From Nyssa sinensis (lineage: Eukaryota; Streptophyta; Magnoliopsida; Cornales; Nyssaceae): 64,000 bases of DNA. The notes beneath the pieces were generated by a model. The model saw only the letters and a list, made by a program, of their open reading frames with translations. It did not search any database and was not told the origin of the DNA. The translations under genes were made by a program, and so were the position numbers. The stretch covers positions 6,758,392 to 6,822,391 of the forward strand of contig CM018036.1 in NCBI GenBank assembly GCA_008638375.1, read 5' to 3'. Positions 49,001 to 61,200 of this stretch are shown here, piece after piece; position 1 is the stretch's first letter, and each line of letters begins with the position of its first letter.

Positions 49001-52000
49001 TTCTCAGCCAACATGCAGGGCAGGTGATCTAGCTGAAAACGTAGTCCTTTTCGAAGGGTTTTTTTTTTTTTGGGGGGGGGGGGAAGGTTTAATTGTATGC
49101 TTGAATTAGTTATGGTGGACTAAATTATTTTTTTATTGTTTCTTTCGTTAGATGTGGATGTTCAAGTTGTTGGTTTAATCTGCATCTCTTGAGGTAGTTG
49201 GAGACATCATTTCTTTGGATATTTGGATTGGCCGAGTCTTCAGAGATGTATTCAGGAGGTTGATTTTCTGTGTGCATGTACGTTGCTAATGTTGTAAATT
49301 CCTTGACATGCTGTATTTTAAAAAAACAGGCCATCCCAGAGTGTTAGCTGAATCATGAGCAAAATATTAAATTGATGTGAAAAAGTTTTGTTCATTATAG
49401 GCAACTTGCTGTTTTGGTAATATTTCCTCCAGTTGGACGTAGAGTGAAGGTTGTGTCACAAAGGATTAGATAAATGTTCTTGCAATCAATTAATAAATGT
49501 GGAAGAAGCGGTTGGATTTAAATTAAGGTTTTGTATAGGCTTAGTGTGGAAGCTGAATGATTCATTGCTTGTTGAAAGGGGAAAGGCCCCAACTGTTCTG
49601 TTCAGTTCACTTTATATTTGAAACTAAAGGACCATAATTTGTAACTGGGCCATTAAAGATATGGGTGCCATCACCACAGGCGATGGTATTATTTCATTTT
49701 TGGTTTCTTTGAAATTACATTGTTTCAACCTTACACTGTTTTCTCTAAGAGGGCTGGTATCTCATTTGATGACTCTTTCACAATGTTGGACTTGCATTGA
49801 TTGTTATACAAGAGATGTGGAGGAGAAAAGGTAGGGGGTGGGGAATATCACCACTAGAATCTGTTGGATCACAGCATTTTGTTCATAGGCTTACATATAT
49901 AACTGATGTGGTTTTCTGAAATAACTTAATATCCTAGACCATTTGATTTAGTTTGTGTCCTGTTGGCCTGCTTCCGTTGTATTCACTAAATCGACGCTAC
50001 TGTTGATATTCTACAACCCACGTGCATAATGTCTTGTATGACTTATATTATTACTGCAAATAAGTGCTTCCTCTTGATTGATGTTAGAGAGTCTGATATT
50101 GAATGTAATTTGATAAAATTTGGACTGACTGAGTTTCAAATTGTGATTTTTCAGTAGGCTTATGAGCATTATTACCTGTGTGAAAGTTAAATTTGTTCAA
50201 TTTTGATTTCAACTACTGCAGATATGTGCTCTTCTGGTTGGTGATCTTTTCATGCAAATTTGCATTCACCTACTTTCTCCAGGCAAGCTAAAATTCCTGA
50301 GTCTTGAATATATTGTTTATTCTATAGATGGGGGTGACTAAATGTGTAGTTTTATAAAACATGTAGTGTTAGGTGCACACAACTTATGACATATTGTTAA
50401 CTTTTAATGTGTATTATTATGCAGATTAAACCACTAGTCCGACCCACCAAAATTATTGTGGATCTTCGATTTCTGAATTACTCATGGCATGATTTGATCT
50501 CAGAGAGTAAGAATACTCACATCTGTTTACTTTAATAACCTCTTTGCTTATCTATTATCCTTTCTTGAGTTTTTTGAGCACTACAACCAGTGATTTTAGT
50601 AAATGTTATGTAGTGCTTCTGGTTAGTTTGCCTTTTAAATTTTTTTTAATAGGTAAAGAGTAAATATATTAACAAGACACCCAAGGGGAGCGAACCCATA
50701 TCAAAAGGGAAGGCGTAAAGCCTTAAAGTCCCAAAAAATCAACTAAAGTATCTATATAGATTTTTAGCTGAATAATAATTGCATGGAAAGAAAAAATAAT
50801 GTATGATGAGTGGGCTTCAGATATACACTAACTGAAATAAAACTAGGACATAAGCTCAAAATTCCACCTTTGACAAGTAATACAGTTTGTTTTGACAAGT
50901 ATGATGTATTTATTTGTATTAATTTTGCATGAGGGAGATGAACCCATTTATACAAAAGGGACCTGACACTATAATTAAAGCTACAATTCTCCCAAAATAA
51001 TCAAGAAAAGAAACTATACACATGGGGTAATCATCCTTAACCCAAAGGTGAAGCAACTTCAAAAAATTTTCCTTAACCTACCATGGGGAAGCTCTCCCCC
51101 CAAAAAAATCCTCCTATTTCTCCAGAAGCACCAAATAAGACAGAATGGGGCCTTATGCCAAACCATCCTCACATCCTTTCTCCCCCTATATCCTCCCCAA
51201 CTGGATAGAAGGCCTTTGACTGAGGCCGGAATGGACCTCATACAACCAAATACGGAGAGAACAAGACTCTACGCAACCCGACTTCCCAAGCCACCTTACA
51301 ATGAAGAAATTCTGCTTCTTCTTTGCACATATAACATCTTCTAACGATAAAATCCCTTCCTTTGCAAATTATCCATAGTTGACACCACTTATCACGTAGT
51401 TGTCCAAGCAAAATTGGCTACCTTAGATGGAACTTTGGTAGACCAAATCATCGTCCAACAAACCCACCCCCCCCAAAAAAAAACTCTTCCCTGCCGCCAC
51501 TACTCTATAATACGAGCAAACAAAGAATGTTTTCGAATTATTCAATGTCCAAAACAGGGAATCCTCCCTATGACTCCTGATTCGAAAGCGACTTAGATGC
51601 CCCCATCAAACTCACTACAACTCCCAGTCCTGAAGATTCCTCCTTAAAAAAGGAGTTCACACCAGATCCCTTCCAGCGCCAGAGACACAATCCTCTAGTA
51701 AAGCAACTCGATTTAAAACAATCCTAAAGAGCTGTTGACATTGATCCATCAACGACAAATAATACAACTTTTGCAACTCAATCAAAGAAACCCAAGATCT
51801 ATGGAAGATTTGAAGCAATCCTAATGAGCTGAAGACATTGATTCATCAACGACAAATAATACAACTTTTACAACTCAATCAAGGAAAGCCAAGATCTATG
51901 GAAGATTCAAAGTCAATTATTTAGACTCCTTTAAGCATCTGAATGCACAAACACCCAAAAGCTACTGTGGAATGGACAAAATAAGCTGTAATCCCTAACT

Positions 52001-55000
52001 ACTTGGGGTCAGCTACATAGATCTATTGTCTCCAAATGGTACTTTATAAATCTATATCCTCGACTAATTCCTAGGCAAACATGTACTTTCTCACAGCCTC
52101 AACTTATGTTCTTTTTATGTTCCCCTTCCTTTTTTGGTGCCTAAAGAAGAGCTATCATGGGAACAATCATCTAATTCACAATTTCCACCTCTAACTTAGC
52201 TACTTGTAGTGTTGTCAAAGGCGAGTGCCTGGTCCCCTAGGCGACCGGACACGACAGTTTTTAGTCTTAGTACTTTAACATGTTTTATGTCAGGCATCTT
52301 CTAAGAAGCGATGTGTAGGCGATCGCCTTAGGAAAAGAAAGAGGTGACCGAGTGATAGATTTTTTAATTGACATATTTTACTTGTATGTCCGTTTATGTT
52401 TATAGTATTTAATGCTTTTAATTCAACAATTCTTAAAGAGGCACATTAGTATGAAAGAACATAATTGTTGTCTAAAAGTATTATTCTCCAATAAATCATA
52501 TTAATACAAGTATGTTACTAAACATTAGCACAAGACTGGCCTAATAAATATTTAAATTATTTGAGTTTTTGCCAAACATACAAAACTTTGAAGAGAGTAA
52601 CATTTTCAATATGTAAAAAAAAATTAGAAGTTGTGATTTACACTACACTATAACCAACATATTGTCATCATTTTTTGCAAAATCTGGCTGTGATTACGAT
52701 AAAACCTTTTTGCTCTATCAATGAGATTGACCACCAATTTTTTTTTTTTTTTTTGGTTGATAAGTGTGAGATTGACCACCAATAAGTGAAGTCATCCTAA
52801 CATAGGCTTGACCTTTGAGAATCAATTTAGAGGTTTATGAGATTCTCCTTATCATGTTTTCTACATTATTAGGACCAACAAGTTCACAAAAGTTTATTTT
52901 ATATAAGACTTGGATAGATAGAAAGCTTTTGAATATTCATTGAGAAGGAAGCACCAAAGTTTTTGTTTTTAATAAGTAAAAGTGTAATTTTATTAGCAAA
53001 ATGCCCGAGAGGGGTGGACCTATAATTACAATGGAAAGGCCATACCATTAAAGCCTCGAGGACCCCGGAAGATATACTAAAGTGTCTACATACAAAGCAC
53101 CAAAGCTTAGAATGGTCATACCACTTAAATACATCATATGTCACCTTTTGATTGAAAATTTTAGAGTTACCCGATAATTATTCTAACCATAAAATATTAT
53201 TTAACTTATAATAGATTAACTTTTAATGTCTAATATGTAATTTTTATAAGTTAATGCGTTGCTTCACTCAGATCGGCACTTTTTTGTCAGTGTTTTTTGG
53301 GCAATGTAAGACCTGAACACCTTAAGGGTGCATTTCACCTTTTATTGCCCTGGCTCCTTGAAAATAATTCTATTTCTTTTTATCTAAACATTCTTGATGA
53401 TTGGAAAGAGAGTATCTTTCCTCTCAATGCAGCCTTTAGGGCCTTGTCCTTGAATATCATTTTATTTGTTTTTATCCAAGAGGTCTTAATGTTGCCATTA
53501 GGCCAAAGAGGCATAATTTCATGTTTTGCTGAATCTCTTACAGATTGTTGTGATGGATATTTTTCATGAATCGCCTTAAATACCAATGAGTTGCTCAATT
53601 ACTTAATGCACTCCTTCACATGTCCCTCATGGATCCATTATGTGACACCTACAACTTGATCTCTTGAGTAACCTCTATATATGGTTAATGCTCTCCAAGA
53701 GCTGCAATTTGGGGGATGTTCTGCTAGTGTCGCTGAGTACCATTATTCTGACCGATGGTGGTTCTGCAATGCAATTCAATGAGACTACGTGAGCAGTTAG
53801 CAATTTTATATAACTTCTCAGTATTTAGGTATTAAACCACCAAGTCATTTGAAAGTTTAAGCTATTAGAAAGGGTGTAACTGAAGTATTTAATATTCTAA
53901 CATGCTCTTTCACGTGTTGCTACACTCTTCATTATGAGTGGTCAACACGTGCATTAATTTCAATTATTAGGGTGGCGGTGAGATTCAAACCCTTGACCTC
54001 CGTCTTCTCTGATACCTTGTTGAACTACCAACTTATCTAAAAGCTTAAGCTATTAAAAAGGGTGTAACTCAAGTATTTAATATTCTAACAGTGAGTTATA
54101 CAAAATGGGGGACTAAATTGAACTTACAAATTAGTGGACTAATTGAAATGACATTTTTTTGTACATGATAAAGTTTTTTTTTTTAAATTTCTCCTACCCT
54201 TCTTACTTTATCTATAGGCGTAGAAGGTTCTAGGAAGTACTTTGACCACTGTTTGTTTGTTTGTTTCCTTCTTTCTTTTAATTGTTAAAATCTTGCTATG
54301 CTTGTTATGGCGAGCATTCTTGTTGATTTTTATTGACCTTGCAGGTAATGATTCAATAGTGGCATAGTCATAGTTACCACGAATCGCTTCCCACCTTTAG
54401 CGAATTGCGAATTGGGATCACACTATCTAAAACATGGATCATTAGCGATGTGGAATTCAAGATTTAGTGTTCCAATCTAAAATATTAGGAGTCTCAAAAA
54501 AATCATACAACATATAAGAAAATACATACACATATAATTGGAATTTTATTTCATAATGGCTTGGATTCGTTGAAATTTTTATGGTGTATACATATATTAT
54601 ATATATAAATGAATACATACGAATATCATGTTCCAAATAAATATAATTTGTTTTAACAAAGCGATCCGATGAAGCCTACTTCTAGAGTATCATGTTTTAT
54701 AACAAGTGACAATCTACGCTACCGTTCCATTCCCGTTTCACGTACCATAACGATTCACGTTTCAGGTAACATTGGGCATAGCCATAATTTTTAAAAACAT
54801 TGGAGTTATGTTGATTTTCAGAAAGAATAACTAATTAGAGAGTACGTCTTATATGTAATAGATGTTTGTTTGAACCTTTTGTTAGCTGCAATATTCTTCC
54901 CTTAACCATGTCACTTTTGATGGTTGTTATTGCATGTAATAAATAGTTGGCATCTGTTCTGATCTATTCCTGTGTTATTTTTGCAGACAATCATAATACA

Positions 55001-58000
55001 TTGACCATAGCTAGCCTGTGGGCTCCTGTTGTGGCTGTGAGTATTTTTCTTTCTCCATTAGCTTCATAAATCTTGGAACTATTTCATCATTGGCATGCTA
55101 GGAAAGTAGTTAAATCATAAGAAACACATCTTTTACTAATTCAATTGACTCCAGCTTTAGAAATTTTGACAGTTACATTACTGTTGAATTGATAAAGGCA
55201 CATTTTAAATTTGTGGCTTCTAGAACCAAGATGCCTCCTTTTTTTTTTATTCTGTCTGCACTTAAATGCTCTTTCAATCCTGTATCATGATAAAACTTAA
55301 AGCTTTGTGCCTCGGTTAGTAAGAATATTACCTATCAATTAAAAGGTTATCATAATAATTATTGGGCATGTCACTTCAATTGGGGTGCCTACTTTTTCAC
55401 TCATCTCCACCGAAGAGCTTGCTAAAAAACTCTTTAAATTCAGTACCTTGATTGAAGCTTACAACTTTCTGGCATTAATTATTGTAAATAGTTCATACTT
55501 ATCAGAAATAATTTTAATAAATTTTCATAGGTATTAGATGTTATTTCAAATTGGTAAATGCTTTTCTTTTTCTTTGCAATTCTCCAGATCTATCTCATGG
55601 ACATTCACATTTGGTATACAATCTTATCTGCAATTGTTGGTGGTGTTATGGGTGCTCGGGCTCGGTTAGGCGAGGTATTGATATAATCTATATTTGTTAT
55701 GATTTATGAATTCTTTGTTCTTAAAAAATTTGGCGATTTCAGTATCTGTTTTTGGCATGCATGTTGTAGTCTGGCCCTGTAAGTGGGTTGGATTTGGACT
55801 GGATCATGTTTGATCCGAACCCAATCTGTCAAGCAAAATCGGCCATCGGTTCTGTTTGGATAATTTGAGGGATCTCTTAAATTTCAACTTGATTCTAGAT
55901 CAGTTACTTAACAGATCTCCAATCTGATCTTATGGACCATATTATTTTCATAATCTGTTCAAATAATATTAAGAATGGTAATAATTATTACTCTTACCTA
56001 TCAAAAAAAAAAAAAAATCAGCATCGGCATCAACATTAATTTTTTGAGAGAATATGGAGTTACCAAAATGGGGGTTCTGAACTGATCTAGTCTTCAAGAG
56101 ATGGAGTGAACCTGAAGAAAAGGGGGGGGGGGGGGGGTTCCAAACATGGGTTGGACCTTCGAGCCTTCAGCTAGCCGGCATTAGTGAGGAACACTACCTG
56201 GAAATTATAAATTGTCTGGAAGAGGCACCATTAGATTCTCGAGGATCAGCAGCCTGCTTGATATGTAATTTGGTGTAATAGTAAGCTTATTTTTAATCAG
56301 ATTTGTCCTCTATCGAATAGGGTTGAGCCTAATCCATATCCAGTCTATTAATTCTTGTTTCTAATGGGTACAGATTATTGTTGGGTTGGGTTATTGAAAA
56401 AAACCTTCTCGACCCAATCTAGACTATGGGGTGGATTCATATAACAATATCAATTAAAACTTAAAAGATATATTCTTTCTGGTCTCTTTTGCTTGGTCTG
56501 ATCAGGATTTTTGGACGATGTCGCTTTCTACGGAGGAGGTCACATTTATTAAAAACTAGTATAAAAAAATTAGAGCTAATTTTTTATATGATATAAAATT
56601 ATTATATCTTTATTATAAAATATGTAAAATTATTATAATTAAATATAATACCATAACATAATAGATATATACTATGTAATATCCTCAAATTAGACAATTT
56701 GACAAAATTTAATATAAAATAATAAGTAAAACAAGTAGTGTTTTAAACCTATTATAATTTGTAACTAAGTGTAAAACAAATAACAATTTAAACATATTAT
56801 AATTAGTAACTAAGTATTAAAATAATTGCTTATCTACACTTTATTTTTCCTACTACTTTTTTATTAATTTAGGAAAAATAATAGAAATATCTTCATTTTA
56901 AGTCTAAATCCTTGAAAAATAAATGGATATTATCTTTTACTAATTTCTATAATTATTATTTATATGAAAGAAATATTTCTTCTGAATTTGGTATGTTTCC
57001 ACTAGTTTTGGTATATTTCCATTGAAAAAGTTTTGTTTCCTATGGAAACATGTGAATTTTGGTATTTCACTAGTATTTCATTTCGGTTCCCTGAGAAACG
57101 GAAACATTTCGGCCGTTTCGATGGAAAAGAAACGAAATTTTGATCCTTGCTTACAGGGAGCTCCTTTTTGTCTATAGACTCTTTTGAGTATGGTCATATA
57201 GTTTTTGTATGCCTTTTTTGTATTTGGGTGCACCCCCTTGGTGTCGTTCAATGAAATTATCATTATTTATTAAAAAAAAGACATATTAAAGTCTGTCTAT
57301 TGATTTCATAGGTTATATTCTGCCTATTTTGCAATTTTGATTGGCTTGTTGATCATATACAGTTGATTTTGACAGATACGTTCAATTGAGATGGTGCATA
57401 AACGCTTTGAGAGCTTTCCAGAAGCCTTTGTCAAGAACCTTGTGTCTTCACAAACAAAAAGGTGGTTTTCTGTTCAACTTTTAGATTGTCAGTTTACATA
57501 ATGAGGCTCAGTGGTTTGCCAATAATCAAACTGGGTTCCACGTGTTTAAAAACTTTGATCACTTAGAATACTGTGAATCCATCTAAAACTAAAGTCTATA
57601 GAAAGCTTGTCATTCCACTGTTCGACATATTAATAATATTGCGTTTATCATTAAATAATTCTGCCTTAATGTTTCTCTTCATCATGGTCTTCATCATGGT
57701 TGTGAAAAAAGGACATGGCAGCCCTTTCTTTAGTGGAGGATGTATAGCACCTGTTGAACCGGATGATAAAGAAATGGTTTGTGTACCTCGCTCCATGTAG
57801 TTATATGGGGCTTTGTGGAGTTGAGAAATGGAAACTTCTCTCCACCATATCTCACTTTCGTAGTTTGGTATGAAAACAATCTGCTTTTTAGAGGAATAAT
57901 AATAAATTTGCTAAGCTTGAGTTTTGGCTTCTTGAAACAATGTATTAGACAGTTTACTTGCCCTGTTTAAAGGGTGGCTGGAAACTCATTTAAAAGAAGA

Positions 58001-58211
58001 AACTCAAATGTCTTTTAATTTAGAAAATAATTGAAATGAGTACCATAGTTGAGATTGTTCATCTGAACATCATTTCTTTGGCCCCAGATGAGAGCAGGCT
58101 CCAAAAAAGAAGTAAATTCTGTTCATGATTAAGCTCTTCGGTTGAAATTAATTTTTAATTTTTGAATTCAGTGACAGCATTTATTTTTCTTCTCTCTTCC
58201 CCCCCTCCGCC

Positions 58212-58245
<34 letters not shown>

Positions 58246-61200
58246 AGAAAATTATATATGTATTTATTTCAATTAGCATGGGGCCAGTTGTTTGCAGTCA
58301 ATGAAGTCTGTCTATGGATTCAGGCTTCATGAATGTTCAAGCTCTTGTGAAGCTTTGAAAGCCTTGTTTGAGGTGTGACTTTCACTAGACTTCACCACCA
58401 AAACCTATCTCTTCCATGCCAACTTTTGTAGTGACAATATGTTAAACTAGGTTCATTAATTCATATTGAATGTACAAGGGATTATATTACAGGGTCACTG
58501 CCTCACTATTTTGTATAAAACATTTTGTATTGGCTGTAATACCCTACATATGGATATTGTGTGTGCCTGTGTCTGGGCCTTTTTTTTTTTTTTTTTTGTT
58601 TCCCCTTGCAATGCAAAAGTTAATTTAAGACCTTATACCGAGATTGCATAGGAGATGAGAAATTTACTCTAAAGTTGTTCCCTGGCAATTAAAAATATGA
58701 GTATCGAACTATCAAGAACACTTGATTAGATTAATTAAAATGGGGTGATACATTTATTATCAAAAATTTGGGTTGGGGGGGGGGGGGGGGGGTTTAATAC
58801 AAGACAATTCGTATTGCAGATGTTTTAGATTGTCTTGTCCAATATATAATTCCAGTAATATTGATCATTGTTTTTTTTGGTTTTTTGGTTTTGGCTTTCT
58901 TATCTGGTAAACTTGAATGGCTATGCATAAGTAAGTGTGTGTGTGTGTGGCTATTAACAATGTTAAATTGGTATCACTTATTGCTTTTTACCAACAAGGT
59001 CTTACTTGGTTGGTACCTCCTCTATCTCCCCATATGGGAGGCTGAGGCTTCAAGTTTCCCTATGTGGCAAAGTGTGTGTGTGATTTACCAATCATAAAAA
59101 AAATAAAAAATCACTTATTACTTTGAAATTTATAGTGCATCTTCCTTCTCTGTTATCTCATTTTGATGACGTGTTTGTTACTTTGCTCCTACAGGATCCC
59201 TTTCAACAGACAGTCATCTCAGGTGGGTAATGTTCTTGATATTTTTAGCCGCTTTAGTGTCCTCTCAGTTATTTTAGATGGCATCTCATACAATAGTTCA
59301 TTTAAACTGCATTTGCTTATTGATTTTAGTGAGGGAAAAAGAAAAAGAAAGGATAAGGTGAAGAAAATATTTTCTTACTACTTCCTTGCCATCTTACATA
59401 TATTTAGAAATAAAAATTTTCAGAGATAATTGGAAATAAAAACAAGAAAGTGAAATGATGTGTAATAGTAAAAAAATTTTTCCACATTTTCCTCATATTT
59501 TTCTTTTTGTTTCCTATTTACCATGGTACCCAAACAAGAAAAAATGTTTTCCTGCACATTATCTTGTCCTTTTCCTCCCTAAATCTGCAAGTCAAATGGA
59601 GCCTTAATTGTCCTAGTTACTCGTTATTGCCTGCTACTCTTATCTTAAATATATATATATATATATATATATATTTAACTTTCATTTGCTGCATCATAAA
59701 ATGTGGATTATTTTTATAGTTATTATTCTGATTAGAAATCGAAGTTGTACAATTCTAAAGTATCTTTGTGCTTATTTTGGATCTCTAAATTTGTGAAGAA
59801 TGTCTAGATGCTTGTTTTATGCCTTTTTAACTGCCAAAATTCTAATATTTCTATGTTTTGATCCTCTAAAAATGAGAATCCATCTGTCATGATACACTGG
59901 AGCATAATATTGAGAATATGGACAATATGGCAGCCAAATATTATATATTTTAAAGTGTTTATTTAAGCTCTTTATACCAGTTGTAGATTTATTTATTCAG
60001 CATTATATACCTGTTAGTTCATATTGCATGATGTCTTTTATATTTTTCTGTCTTTATCCGTGTTTCTCTAGGTTTTCCTCATCATTGTAGCCCCTACAGC
60101 TTTGAACAATTCATATCATCTCGCTAATCTTTGCTGTGTTTATGAACATGAGCAAACTGTCTTAAATGAATCCTTTGTACAAAAGAAGCTAGCTCCATGC
60201 TTTCGTATGAAAGAAACTTGTATTTGAACAATTTATATCATCCCGCTTGCTCAAGCTTAATATTCTATTCTAGTAGTTCTCATTCCATTTTTGTTTTGGG
60301 TGTTTTGTTTTCAGGTGCTCTTTCATTTTCAAAGTTGTTCTTATTTTTGGACTCGTTTTGTTATGACTCTATTGGTTATTTGCCTATATGTTGTCACACA
60401 GGCACTTGAGTTGTCACACAACTTGCACGTTAGAGCTTTTGTTTATGGTTTTTCAATGATGATTTAATCTTACTTATGCTTCAATTTAAGTGGAATTCGG
60501 CCTGAGCGATTTTATGTATTGGAAATTCAAGTTAAGCTTATGTAGGTTTGTTGTTGCCAGGTAGTGTAGGTTGAAGATGTGAAGGCTTAGCAATTTTTAA
60601 TTTTTTTGGTTTCTTTTTGCTGCAAATAAAATTTATGAATCTTTGAAAATGAATGAATTAAGCTGCTACTTCTTCTTCTTCTTGTTAGTGTGTGTATGAC
60701 ATTTTTTATTCATATATATAGCAATCAGTTCATAACAAATTTCTTTACGGCTGCCTTTATCAGCAGTTGTGCTTCTTTGTTCTGTGATTTGTTTTTTGTT
60801 TAGTTGAATGATGCACCTTTGATAGATTATGTTGGAAAGCTTGAAGTCAACATTCTAGCCGGTTGTGGTTTAATGATACTCAGTTTTTGCTCAAAATTGC
60901 TTGAGACTATCAGAATACTGGCTGTTTCATCAGAATATAACTGTTTATAAATAACCCTATGAACTCTTAACCTAAATCAAGTTTACTTCAGGCTTTAAAA
61001 GTAGATAGTTGTGAGATAATGGCTGAAAGCATTTTTTTTTTTAAATTTTTCGACATGAACTTGCTACAGGTGGGTTATTATGGATATATTTACTGCCTGA
61101 AGGCCTTAATTTTATTGTATGTTTTTGAGCTGTGCTTCTGTCTGTTACAAACAAATGCTTCTAGTGTTTTGTGCATGTATAATGCTGTGAATATAGCTGC

